Shown: positions 1-7,111 of the stretch, piece after piece
How positions within the stretch are numbered: the first letter of the stretch is position 1
Layout: each line of letters begins with the position of its first letter
Source of the DNA: Acidobacteriaceae bacterium
Lineage (GTDB): Bacteria; Acidobacteriota; Terriglobia; Terriglobales; Acidobacteriaceae
Assembly: GCA_030041305.1 (NCBI GenBank)
Contig: JASHOC010000051.1
Coordinates: 1 to 50,670 of the forward strand
Length of the DNA stretch: 50,670 nucleotides
Reading direction: 5' to 3'
Position numbers and translations under genes: made by a program
Notes under the pieces: generated by a model
What the model saw: the letters and a program-made list of their open reading frames with translations, nothing else
Told to the model about the DNA's origin: nothing
The model's database searches: none

Positions 1-117
1 CCAACGCAGCCGCTCCAGATAGGCAACGCACGATTGCTCGTCGGGAAACCACGCGCGAAACTGCTGCCAAGTGCCTGGATAATCAAGCTGTTTTGAAACT
101 TCAGACGCGCGAACCAC
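1..117 (-). CDS. IS1595-type transposase, N-terminal fragment (cut by window edge)
   Basis: The reverse strand reads, from a GTG at 117, about 39 residues including YPGTWQQFRAWFPDEQSC and the following YLERLRW. This is the characteristic start of IS1595/ISXO2-type transposases, just ahead of their zinc ribbon (CPxC), which would lie beyond the left edge. The family moves its element by a DDE-type reaction. Only the first part is visible, so completeness and activity cannot be judged. An in-frame stop (TAG) lies a few codons upstream of the GTG, which supports a start near here. The element's terminal repeat would be expected around 140-165, next to the adjoining rightward gene, but I cannot define it. 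Recognition is by pattern memory, not alignment. Confidence 0.7.
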   Translation of the reverse strand, partial: MVRASEVSKQLDYPGTWQQFRAWFPDEQSCVAYLERLRW

Positions 118-168
118 AATATCTTGAGTCTACTGTATTAAGGGAGCTACCCCACTATAGGATTAACT

Positions 169-1026
169 GTGTCCGGATATCCCGCCCTCGTTACACACCA
201 TCCGTGGATACTTTGGTGTGGGTATGTCCTCGCGCTAGGACTTCTTGCATGGGGTGCTCTTGCGCCGCCAGGAAAACAACAACCAGAGCCAAACCTGACA
301 GCACCGTCGAGCAGTGAAGCAAGAGCCGAGAACGCCCACGTAGAGGTTTCACCTAATATTGAGGCATCTCCGAAGTCAGAAGTATCTCCAGACATTTCCG
401 GCGCTCAGGCTATTGGGAACCAACTCACTGTAAATTTAGGAGACCTAGCACCTAGACTTGTACATCCAGTTCCTGTTATTCACAAACCAGAACCGCAAAT
501 CCCTAATTTGAGTCTAGATTTCGTCCGAACCAAGGTTTCGGCACCTGACGGGGTATTCATATATGACGAATCGGGAACCGAATGTGTTACTGCACTCGTT
601 CATAACCTTGCAGCCGCTGAGGGTCAAGCGGGATTTGATGCAAGGTCTGTATTCGGGAGCCTTGTTTTTACTTACGGCACTTCACGCACGATCGTTAACC
701 GCGCCTGTTGGTTGAATCATGACGAAAACGAAATTTGGATCGGTGTCGGTGACATGGCCCACATTTTGATTGGATTTCCTTATTTACAGGACTTCACATG
801 GGTATCAGTAAACAATCCTCAAAGAGTGTCTCGCCTTAATATGGAATGGAATCGGACTCTTCCAGAGCTTGAACGCAGAACCGTGCCTTGGCACGATGAT
901 TCATCGCTCAAAGTGGATGTTCAAGTGATATCAAATGCCGTCGGTACGAAAGGTATAACTTTTCGCCGCAGGCAAATGCGGTTGGATAGGAGAAGCATCT
1001 CCTATCATGGTGAGTGGATAGTGTAA
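169..1026 (+). CDS. Membrane-anchored orphan protein of unknown function
   Basis: An ORF of 285 codons with a GTG start. One hydrophobic segment lies at about residues 12-32 (PWILWCGYVLALGLLAWGAL), followed by a Pro/Glu/Ser-rich spacer (about 35-75) and a mixed-polarity domain with no motif I recognise. The N-terminus looks like an inside-to-outside anchor with no signal-peptidase site. Base composition is clearly lower in GC than the genes from 2979 onward and codon use is less biased to C/G third positions. This fits foreign origin, as does the neighbouring IS1595 fragment. Boxes TATAGG and TAGGAT sit 5-7 nt before the GTG and no Shine-Dalgarno sequence is evident, so the start is uncertain. 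The protein may be conserved only locally. Confidence 0.6.
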   Translation: MSGYPALVTHHPWILWCGYVLALGLLAWGALAPPGKQQPEPNLTAPSSSEARAENAHVEVSPNIEASPKSEVSPDISGAQAIGNQLTVNLGDLAPRLVHPVPVIHKPEPQIPNLSLDFVRTKVSAPDGVFIYDESGTECVTALVHNLAAAEGQAGFDARSVFGSLVFTYGTSRTIVNRACWLNHDENEIWIGVGDMAHILIGFPYLQDFTWVSVNNPQRVSRLNMEWNRTLPELERRTVPWHDDSSLKVDVQVISNAVGTKGITFRRRQMRLDRRSISYHGEWIV

Positions 1027-1116
1027 AAGGATTACATCTCATCCGCCAGGCGTGGAAGGAGTTACGAAGATGCTCCCTAGAACGGCTTCAGCTAGAGCAA
1101 AAGAGAAGAGCCGCCG

Positions 1117-1386
1117 TCAGTGATGACCTCGTCGTTTTGGCGCAGCAGATTTAAGTTTGTTTTCTCGCTTCCCTCGCGACCCGGCGGCTTGCCTCACGTC
1201 TTCACGTTTGCTCTGCCGTCTCACGTCTGAGGCAGCAGCCGCCTGGACTCGTGCGAGATGGATAACTGCGATGCCGCCCTTCCGGGTTTCACAATCGTGG
1301 CCTCGTTTCGCTCCGCAGTGCGGGCAAGTGAGGGAGATTGGGCTGGTCGGCAACATCTCAGGAATCGGGTGTTTCGGCGTCGGCAT
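1117..1386 (-). CDS. Small phage-type zinc-finger protein
   Basis: 89 residues. Residues about 21-45 carry CPHCGAKRGHDC, then an H-L-A-R segment, matching the Cys2-Cys-His pattern (CxxC...G..C...H..R) of the small zinc-finger domain found in phage and mobilome DNA-binding proteins. The C-terminal half is a basic, Arg/Lys-rich helix or tail that could contact nucleic acid. On the reverse strand a TACACT box (1393-1398) ends exactly 6 nt before the ATG with no Shine-Dalgarno sequence, suggesting a leaderless message. It lies in the low-GC patch between the orphan membrane protein and a small ORF. The DNA-binding role is inferred from the motif only. Confidence 0.65.
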   Translation of the reverse strand: MPTPKHPIPEMLPTSPISLTCPHCGAKRGHDCETRKGGIAVIHLARVQAAAASDVRRQSKREDVRQAAGSRGKRENKLKSAAPKRRGHH

Positions 1387-1451
1387 TCCACAAGTGTAAC
1401 GCTGCCAGAGGGCGGTGTGTGACGGCTCCCTGATCGCCCCTAGACATCGCC

Positions 1452-1468
1452 GGACACCGGTGGTGTCC
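1452..1468. repeat. 7-bp inverted repeat ahead of the small ORF
   Basis: GGACACC (1452-1458), GGT, GGTGTCC (1462-1468). It lies about 60 bp upstream of the Shine-Dalgarno sequence of the small ORF at 1530 and immediately before a TTGATT/TATGCG pair (1473-1478 and 1495-1500, 16-bp spacer) that could be a weak promoter. It could be an operator or a chance palindrome. Confidence 0.3.
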
Positions 1469-1517
1469 TAACTTGATTCTGTCCAAGTCAGGCGTATGCG
1501 GTGCTACCATTCAAAGT

Positions 1518-1526
1518 AGGAGGTGA
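1518..1526 (+). promoter_or_regulatory. Perfect Shine-Dalgarno sequence fixing a TTG start
   Basis: AGGAGGTGA at 1518-1526 is a full anti-16S complement. It is placed 6 nt (from GGAGG) before TTG at 1530-1532, so it selects TTG as the start of a 59-codon ORF rather than the overlapping GTG at 1523. Confidence 0.6.
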
Positions 1527-1529
1527 TTT

Positions 1530-1709
1530 TTGAAGAGGACCTTTTGGGGACTGTTCGCCTCCTTCTTTGCCGTGCTGAGTGCGTTCAATGGGGCTCCGGT
1601 AGATATATGGCAGCTATCTCCCTGCCGCCCCTTCGCCAGAACCTCCCGGTTGCGACGCTGGATGTTTTACAGCCATCTTCGCCGCCTTCAAATCCATCAT
1701 CAAAATTAG
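1530..1709 (+). CDS. Small putative secreted or membrane protein
   Basis: 59 codons from a TTG. The first residues KRTFWGLFASFFAVLSAF form a short positive charge followed by a hydrophobic run, like a signal peptide or single membrane helix. The remainder is Arg/Leu/His-rich without recognisable motifs. Support for a real gene comes from its surroundings: a perfect Shine-Dalgarno sequence at the right distance, and 21 nt after the TAG stop a perfect 8-bp hairpin followed by six T (1731-1759). A larger ORF in another frame from 1523 would overlap the Shine-Dalgarno sequence and run through the terminator, so I reject it. The transcript could also be a noncoding RNA. Function unknown. Confidence 0.45.
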   Translation: MKRTFWGLFASFFAVLSAFNGAPVDIWQLSPCRPFARTSRLRRWMFYSHLRRLQIHHQN

Positions 1710-1730
1710 GACACCGCCTGGAAACCCCAC

Positions 1731-1759
1731 GACCGTGGCCGCGCGCCACGGTCTTTTTT
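1731..1759 (+). terminator. Intrinsic terminator after the small ORF
   Basis: Stem GACCGTGG (1731-1738) and CCACGGTC (1746-1753) with a 7-nt loop, followed by TTTTTT (1754-1759). This is a textbook rightward Rho-independent terminator and among the clearest in the window. Nothing on the forward strand after it needs it, so it most likely ends the 1530 transcript. Confidence 0.85.
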
Positions 1760-1789
1760 AATGGGTTTCACTCTTTCGGTACCAACTCC

Positions 1790-2125
1790 TCACATTCGTC
1801 CTTCACCATCAGGGCACCACTTTCCAGCGGTGTGTTGCACAAACGGATGACCGCAGTTGAGGCAGAAATCAAGCACAGTCCTACCAGAAACGGCGAGCGC
1901 GTGCTCCTTCGGATCGGCAGGTACAAATTGGGGGCGGTCCGAAGCCTTTTCAAGCATCTCATCCCACTCCTCATCAAGCTTCTTCTGCTCATGCTCCGCT
2001 CTAAGGCCGTAAATCAAACCGTCCATTTTCTTTTCGAGTTCCCCGACCCTGTGGAACAGATACGAGATAGCCCAAATCAGAGCTAAAATCGAGAATCCCA
2101 AAAATGTCCACCCCATGTCATCCAT
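1790..2125 (-). CDS. Small membrane protein with coiled coil and zinc knuckle
   Basis: 111 residues if started at the ATG at 2125 (MDDMGWTF). A further in-frame extension upstream to 2200 looks non-coding. Residues about 4-24 form a transmembrane helix (WTFLGFSILALIWAISYLF). Residues about 28-60 are charged and likely a coiled coil. The C-terminus has CLNCGHPFVQH followed by a further Cys, a possible zinc-binding knuckle. The layout (anchor, coiled coil, cytosolic knuckle) suggests a membrane-tethered binding protein, but I recognise no family. No strong Shine-Dalgarno sequence is visible before 2125. It lies in the low-GC patch and converges with the small-ORF terminator. Confidence 0.6.
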   Translation of the reverse strand: MDDMGWTFLGFSILALIWAISYLFHRVGELEKKMDGLIYGLRAEHEQKKLDEEWDEMLEKASDRPQFVPADPKEHALAVSGRTVLDFCLNCGHPFVQHTAGKWCPDGEGRM

Positions 2126-2619
2126 ATTGGTTTTCCGGATTCCCGCGCGGCAGGAGAAAGACGGGAACCCCGAGCGCCTGGCCTTTTGGGGCACGAGCAC
2201 TCGGGGCTAGGTGTGGCTTAGGGGGTAATGAGCCCCTACCCCGCTGCAAACGGCTTGCGACGCGCATGCAGGCACAGTGCCAGTCTACCTCTGCCGGATC
2301 GAGCGAACCCCCCGGTTTCGTGGTTAGACTTGTTAGACTTCTTTCGCGTTTTTTCGTGTATGGAATGGCAAGCTATGGTAAGGTTTGGATATGGCGAGAG
2401 CCATGCAAGCCGCTCATGGGGAAGGGTTTAAGCGGTAAGTCCTTTTGGTTCATTAGGGGTAGTTTGGGGCTGTTCATTCCCTCAAAGAATCGCCGGCTTC
2501 GATTGAACTTGCGAGGGCTACATGTGAAGGAGAAGTGCTCTGGATAGGCAAGAATCTCTCTGGTCCCAGGGTGGGACCACTCTCGCCAGTTTCAGAGCCC
2601 GCTTGAGTCCCTGTCCTGC
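2126..2619. other. Gene-poor stretch with inverted and tandem repeats
   Basis: No convincing gene. It holds a 7-bp inverted repeat CCCCGAG/CTCGGGG (2168-2174 and 2200-2206), a tandem 9-bp repeat GTTAGACTT (2323-2340), and a tight hairpin GGTCCCA-GGG-TGGGACC (2562-2578) without a T run. A 60-codon forward ORF at 2365-2547 exists but has no ribosome-binding site or homology that I recognise. Confidence 0.5.
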
Positions 2620-2886
2620 TTATCCCAGCGCGTGAATCTGCGCATCGATCTGCGCCAGCGCCGCTTCCAGCGCCGTGCGCCGCGCAGCATTCGATGTCCT
2701 CTGCGACAAGATGTTTTCCCGCTGCAACTTCAGGGCCTGCTTTTGACGTTCCCGCTCAGCGCGATGCTGTTCGGCAAGCCGTCGGTCCTCCTCGCCTTGA
2801 AAGCCATTGGTCAGACCAATCCCGGCATGCTCGACAGCAGTCGCCATTTGCTCCTCCACTGATTTACTTTCCCAACCACGAGCCAT
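2620..2886 (-). CDS. Small coiled-coil protein conserved in Acidobacteriota
   Basis: 88 residues beginning MARGWESKSVEEQM and almost entirely helical and charged. Residues about 35-85 are rich in Glu, Arg, Gln and Ala with heptad-like spacing, typical of a coiled coil. I recall similar short proteins from other acidobacterial genomes, function unknown. On the reverse strand TAGAAT (2893-2898) ends exactly 6 nt before the ATG and no Shine-Dalgarno sequence is present, suggesting a leaderless transcript. The gene is divergent from the dehydrogenase at 2979, with which it shares a 92-bp intergenic region. Confidence 0.75.
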   Translation of the reverse strand: MARGWESKSVEEQMATAVEHAGIGLTNGFQGEEDRRLAEQHRAERERQKQALKLQRENILSQRTSNAARRTALEAALAQIDAQIHALG

Positions 2887-2978
2887 ATCTTCATTCTACG
2901 AGGGTTTTGCGTCTCAGTGTCCCAGGTGATGACTTAGGTAAGTCCGTAGGGACCATTTTTTGTTACGGAGGTTTATGC

Positions 2979-3983
2979 ATGCGCGCCTGGCAAATCTCGG
3001 CGTTTGGCCTTGATTCTTTGGACCTTGTGGAGCGTCCCACACCCGACCCCGGCCCCGGCGAAGTCCTCGTCGGCGTACGCGCAATTTCATTGAATTTTCG
3101 CGATCTAATGATGGTCAAAGGCCTCTATAACCCTAAAATGCGCCTGCCTCGCATTCCCTGTTCCGACGGCGCCGGCGAGGTGGTTGCCATCGGTCCCGGC
3201 GTCACCGCCTGGAAACCCGGTGACCGCGTCGCCGGCATCTTCATGCAAAACTGGCTCGACGGCCCGCTCACCGCCGCCCGCGCCAAGGGAGCCCTCGGCG
3301 GCGACATCGATGGCATGTTGGCCGATTTCGTCGTCCTCCCGGAATCCGGCCTCGTCGCCGTCCCTGGTCACCTCAGCTTCCAGGAAGCCGCAACCCTCCC
3401 CTGCGCCGCCGTCACCGCTTGGAACGCGCTTATCGCCGGCGACCTCAAGCCTGGCGCCACCGCCCTCATCCAGGGCACCGGCGGCGTCTCCATCTTCGCC
3501 CTCCAATTCGCCCGCCTGCGCGGCGCCCGCGTCCTGGGCATCTCGTCGAGCGACGAAAAACTCGAGCGCGCCGTCAAGCTCGGCCTCGACGGCAGCCTCA
3601 ACTACCGCGACCACCCCGACTGGGATCGCTGGGCCATGGACCAGACCCACGGCGAAGGCGTCGACCTGGTCGTCGAAGTCGGCGGCCTCGGCACCTTGGC
3701 ACGCTCCCTCAAGGCCATTCGCTTCGGCGGCACGGTGGCCCAGGTCGGCGTCCTGCTGTCCTCCACCGAGCCGTTTCCCATCCCTCTCGTCCTCCACAAA
3801 ATGGCCCGCATTCACGGCGTCTACGTCGGTTCGCGCCGCGACTTCGTCGAAATGAACCGCGCCATCGCCCTCGCCGAGCTCCGCCCCGTCGGCGATGAGT
3901 TCCCCTGGACCCGGGCCCGCGAAGTCTTCCAGCGCATGGCCGAAGCCAGCCATTTCGGCAAGCTGGTCCTCACCGTAAGCTAA
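2979..3983 (+). CDS. NAD(P)-dependent zinc-independent alcohol dehydrogenase / quinone oxidoreductase family
   Basis: 334 residues, the normal length for the medium-chain dehydrogenase/reductase superfamily. The N-terminal GroES-like domain has SLNFRDLMMVKG and GEVVAIGPGV...PGDRV (about 37-84). The Rossmann fold has GTGGVSIFALQFA (about 166-178) for the dinucleotide. The catalytic zinc Cys/His ligands of true alcohol dehydrogenases are absent, pointing to the COG0604 quinone-oxidoreductase-like branch, which typically uses NADPH. The ATG at 2979 is chosen because GGAGG (2967-2971) lies 7 nt upstream. The ORF stays open upstream to 2694 but that part overlaps the opposing small gene. Substrate unknown. 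Confidence 0.9.
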   Translation: MRAWQISAFGLDSLDLVERPTPDPGPGEVLVGVRAISLNFRDLMMVKGLYNPKMRLPRIPCSDGAGEVVAIGPGVTAWKPGDRVAGIFMQNWLDGPLTAARAKGALGGDIDGMLADFVVLPESGLVAVPGHLSFQEAATLPCAAVTAWNALIAGDLKPGATALIQGTGGVSIFALQFARLRGARVLGISSSDEKLERAVKLGLDGSLNYRDHPDWDRWAMDQTHGEGVDLVVEVGGLGTLARSLKAIRFGGTVAQVGVLLSSTEPFPIPLVLHKMARIHGVYVGSRRDFVEMNRAIALAELRPVGDEFPWTRAREVFQRMAEASHFGKLVLTVS

Positions 3984-4051
3984 AACAAAACCAGAGCAGG
4001 TGTGCCTCGCAGCCGGACATTCAAGTCGACGCGACTCCAAGGCCCCGGGGT

Positions 4052-4079
4052 CCCCAACGACAGGCCTTCGTCGTTGGGG
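4052..4079. repeat. Dispersed palindromic element, copy 1
   Basis: Perfect 10-bp arms CCCCAACGAC (4052-4061) and GTCGTTGGGG (4070-4079) around the 8-nt loop AGGCCTTC, preceded by CCGGGGT. It lies between the convergent dehydrogenase and outer-membrane gene. A second copy lies at 38439-38466 with the same arm length, loop length and loop pattern and a compensating pair change in the stem. There is no T run on either side, so it is not a standard terminator. Confidence 0.8.
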
Positions 4080-4137
4080 CGGCGAGGAGCGGCGCTACAA
4101 GGCCCGGTTCAGCCGTCTGGTGTCCTTGGGTCCGCTT

Positions 4138-5532
4138 TCAAAAGAGAGATGGACGCGCCGATCCACCGAGGAGGGATGTGTTCACGGTCGCCAGGGTATG
4201 CGTGGAGCCATTGCTGCCCCAGGCATACGCCAGCGAAAGCACGGGAAGGCCACCCGCGCGCAGCGTCACCCCAGCGGAGAAACTGTGGGCAAGATGGTCG
4301 AAGGCAATATCTCCGCGGGAGAGCGCTACTTTCCCCTCGTCGGCGGCGAACGCAAAGCCAATCGGGCCCCAAATGGAATGCTCAAAGCCCTCGCGTAACA
4401 GCAGCGCGTCGGGCCCGCGGAAGCGGTAGTCGTTGTAGCTGGGGAGCCACGGATTGCCATTGACGTCGGAGCCGCCGAGCGTTGGCTGAAGGTAGAAGGG
4501 AACTACGCTGCCCGCGGACGCAATGGATTCCGTAATCAGCAGGCGCACCTCCACCGAGCCTTCGCGGTTGCGCTGGATGGCGGAACACTTGGTCGCGCCG
4601 AGTGAGGCGGCGCATTCGTCGGGGCCGTTGGTGGGCTTGGGGCCGTACGACCCTGCGTTCCGGTAAAGCGGAATCGTGTGGTCCAGGTCGGCGGTAAAGC
4701 GCCGGAATGAGAAATGGGCGTCCGATGGAGCGATGAATTGCTGGAACTGCGCCAGGTAATCCAATCGCAGATGATCGTTGAAGAGTGCGGGCTCCAGGCG
4801 TGCGCCTTCGCCGAATTGGAGAAACGCGGGCTGCGAAGTCAGGCCGGGAGCCGTGGCCTCCGTGAAAATCTGCCCGATCGAAGGAGTGGACTCGTGGTGG
4901 TTTTCATTCACGCTGACAAAACGACCGTTCATCTCGCCCAAAAGTGAAACGTTCATACTGTGCAGCACAGGAATGATGGCGTCGGCGCCGCCGATGGTTT
5001 CGTTCATGCTGAAAACCGATTGGTCAGTCGCGAACGAGTTTGGCCCCAGCCCGTAGAAAAACAACTGGTCCAGCGAAATCGATTGCACGTAAAGATTGAA
5101 TAACGTATAGGGGTGGACGCTGAGATTCGCCTTGGGCGGCGGACCCGAAGTGGTGGTGATGACTTTGATCTTCTCGATGGGCGTGTGAATCGCTTTGTAA
5201 TAGAATCCGGCGCGCCAGGAGGCGTTGTCTGAGGCGATCGCGTCGGCGTCCCAGCTTGTGCGCCACAGCTCGTTCGGGGTCCAGTTCCCCACATAGGCGG
5301 CGCCGGCGCCGAATCCATTCTGAGGAGCAATGCTGCCCACCGCGATATGCAAAGGTTGGCCAGTGAAGAGAACCTGCGCACAATTTGCAATTGACTTGAG
5401 CGAGAAGTTCTCACAGCTTTGCTTGAAGTCGGTGGCTTCGGTGCGGAAAGCGGCGTGGGTCCGGCTCTCCTGCGCGCCGGCTGCGACGCCAGGCAAAATC
5501 AGCAACGCAAGAATGACGGGCAGCCTTCGCAT
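4138..5532 (-). CDS. Putative outer-membrane beta-barrel protein
   Basis: 464 residues. An N-terminal signal peptide (MRRLPVILALLILPGVAAGA, cleavage near residue 20) is followed by alternating hydrophobic/polar strands, Asn/Gly/Tyr-rich turns, and a C-terminal segment ending in an aromatic (SARPSLF, terminal Phe) as in outer-membrane barrels. It resembles uncharacterised surface-antigen-like proteins of Acidobacteriota. The start is firm: GGAGG sits a few nt before the ATG at 5532. It follows the small basic protein (5541-5864) by 8 bp, so the two are probably one operon. Export via Sec and insertion by the Bam complex are inferred. Function unknown. Confidence 0.75.
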   Translation of the reverse strand: MRRLPVILALLILPGVAAGAQESRTHAAFRTEATDFKQSCENFSLKSIANCAQVLFTGQPLHIAVGSIAPQNGFGAGAAYVGNWTPNELWRTSWDADAIASDNASWRAGFYYKAIHTPIEKIKVITTTSGPPPKANLSVHPYTLFNLYVQSISLDQLFFYGLGPNSFATDQSVFSMNETIGGADAIIPVLHSMNVSLLGEMNGRFVSVNENHHESTPSIGQIFTEATAPGLTSQPAFLQFGEGARLEPALFNDHLRLDYLAQFQQFIAPSDAHFSFRRFTADLDHTIPLYRNAGSYGPKPTNGPDECAASLGATKCSAIQRNREGSVEVRLLITESIASAGSVVPFYLQPTLGGSDVNGNPWLPSYNDYRFRGPDALLLREGFEHSIWGPIGFAFAADEGKVALSRGDIAFDHLAHSFSAGVTLRAGGLPVLSLAYAWGSNGSTHTLATVNTSLLGGSARPSLF

Positions 5533-5540
5533 ATCCCTCC

Positions 5541-5864
5541 TTAACTACCCGCTTTCCGCCGCGACCGCTTCCGGCCTTTGGGGTGAAGGATCCTGGTAAC
5601 GGTGGCGATGTACGAGGCGGCTTCCGCCTCGGTGCGAATATCTTCCGGGCGGCGGCCATCGCGCTTCTCTTTGGGCAACCGGGCGCTTTCGGCATGATGG
5701 ATGTGCTCGAGGTGCGCCTTGATCAGATCGGAGATGGGCCGGTCTTTCCTGAAGGCGGAGGCGGGCGGGAGGGGAACCCGAATGGAAGTGTAATCGCCGG
5801 GAGGTAGTGGCGGGAGTCCCTCCCAGAGAACTCGTTTGCGGACCGCAGCTTTTCTTGTCGCCAT
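5541..5864 (-). CDS. Small basic hypothetical protein
   Basis: 107 residues from the ATG at 5864 (MATRKAAVRKR). A TTG at 5915 would add 17 residues and is less likely. Both ends are Lys/Arg-rich (start TRKAAVRKR, end KGRKRSRRKAGS), with a Pro-rich middle and a helical segment around HLEHIHHAESARLPKEKR. No membrane segment and no recognised domain. The basic tails suggest nucleic-acid or anionic-lipid contact, but that is speculation. It sits 8 bp upstream of the outer-membrane gene and 56 bp downstream of the phosphoesterase, all leftward, so the three could be cotranscribed. Confidence 0.6.
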   Translation of the reverse strand: MATRKAAVRKRVLWEGLPPLPPGDYTSIRVPLPPASAFRKDRPISDLIKAHLEHIHHAESARLPKEKRDGRRPEDIRTEAEAASYIATVTRILHPKGRKRSRRKAGS

Positions 5865-5920
5865 GCCTGCGCCCTTCTTGATCGAATTTGTTTCAGTGTT
5901 CCCGCGTATTGCCAACCGCT

Positions 5921-7111
5921 CTACGTGTTGAAAACCACCGCGTCGGTTCGCATCGTGTCGAGGGAAAGCAGATCGAGAAACGTCTCCGAATTCTGTTCTC
6001 GCATGGTTCCTATGGTGTTACTCCCCATGAAATGCCGCGTGACGGTATTGGGAATCGACGCGTGTTCGAAGACCCTGTCAGTCGGGACAATCAATCCTTT
6101 GGGAATCCACGGTGAAATGAGGACGGCCGGCACGCGCACGCCCAGACGGTCAAAGTTGAAGGTGTAGTTGAGTCCCGTGTCGGCAGGGCCGGCGGAGTGG
6201 CCGTCCCCCGAACAAGCGGGCGGTGGAACATGATCGAAGATGCCACCGTGCTCGTCGTAAACCACCAGCAGCGCCGTGCTGGCCCACAAAGCGGCGTTGC
6301 CCCGAATAGCGTTGTACACCGCGGCGATGAAGAGCTCGCCCGCCTGCACGTTGTGGTCCGGGTGCTGGTCGCAGGCAATCTGTTCGCCATCGTCGTTATC
6401 GTGGTCGGTGTAATTCGGCTCAACGAAGTTGTAATCCGACAGTTTGCCGGATTTGCAGTCGGCTAGAAACTGGTCGTAGGTCCCGAAAAGTTCCGGCTGG
6501 TGCTGGAGCAGATTCACCACCTCCATGGTCGAACTGGCCTGGTCGAAATAGTAGAGTTTCGCCGTGTGTCCGGCGTCCTGAAGCCGCTCGTAAATACTTT
6601 TGCCTTGCGGATAAAAGACATTCATCCCCACTTGTCCGAACGACGTGCCATAGTGCGCAAACGCACGGTTGCAGATGGTCGGCCCGGGGATCGAGGCGAA
6701 CCAGCGGTTGAAGACGGCAAAGTTCGTCGCCAGCGAGGTGAGCACGGGCAGCTTGTCCTCGGTGAAGTAGTACATGATCTTTTGCGAGTGGGCGAGGTCC
6801 TCCTGCTGCTGGTAGTAGCTCTTCACAAAACCCTGCATGTTCGCCACCCGGGTCGCGCTCTGGTCGCCGCCAAATATCTGCAGATCCACCGCCGGGAAAT
6901 GATGATCGGGGTCAGGGTCGAGCTGGCTCTGAAATTCGGCCAGGGGCTGCTCGTAAACCGGGTTCCCCATCGTATCGGGGTTCCAAAACGTTCCATCCAC
7001 ACCATCGATCGAGGGATTCGTTGCCTTCAATGAACCCAGCATGTGGTCAAAGGACCGGTTCTCCATCATCAACACGACGATATGCTTCAGAGAGTCGAGA
7101 CCTGGGGGCAT
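5921..7111 (-). CDS. Phosphoesterase family protein (phospholipase C / acid phosphatase AcpA type)
   Basis: 396 residues. Family hallmarks of the PF04185 phosphoesterases are present: the N-terminal metal site HIVVLMMENRSFDHMLG (about 10-26), a GPTICNRAFAHYGTS region (about 150), VVYDEHGGIFDHVPPP (about 285-300, metal ligands D/E/H) and FEHASIPNTV near the C-terminus. These enzymes hydrolyse phosphodiesters or phosphomonoesters such as phospholipids. There is no signal peptide, unlike many homologues, so it is either cytoplasmic or the true start lies further upstream. Upstream AGGGAAGAG a few nt before the ATG at 7111 could serve as Shine-Dalgarno sequence. The precise substrate cannot be told. 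Confidence 0.85.
   Translation of the reverse strand: MPPGLDSLKHIVVLMMENRSFDHMLGSLKATNPSIDGVDGTFWNPDTMGNPVYEQPLAEFQSQLDPDPDHHFPAVDLQIFGGDQSATRVANMQGFVKSYYQQQEDLAHSQKIMYYFTEDKLPVLTSLATNFAVFNRWFASIPGPTICNRAFAHYGTSFGQVGMNVFYPQGKSIYERLQDAGHTAKLYYFDQASSTMEVVNLLQHQPELFGTYDQFLADCKSGKLSDYNFVEPNYTDHDNDDGEQIACDQHPDHNVQAGELFIAAVYNAIRGNAALWASTALLVVYDEHGGIFDHVPPPACSGDGHSAGPADTGLNYTFNFDRLGVRVPAVLISPWIPKGLIVPTDRVFEHASIPNTVTRHFMGSNTIGTMREQNSETFLDLLSLDTMRTDAVVFNT

Noticed and set aside
1523..2086. 187-codon forward ORF starting MIFEED
   Set aside because: It overlaps the Shine-Dalgarno sequence of the 1530 ORF, runs through a perfect terminator and overlaps the opposing membrane protein gene; composition is not protein-like.
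2365..2547. 60-codon forward ORF (MASYGKVWIW)
   Set aside because: No ribosome-binding site, no recognised motif; could be chance in a gene-poor patch.
3105..4040. 311-codon reverse ORF opposite the dehydrogenase
   Set aside because: Shadow frame of a strongly supported gene; high Gly/Ala/Glu composition typical of GC-rich antisense frames.
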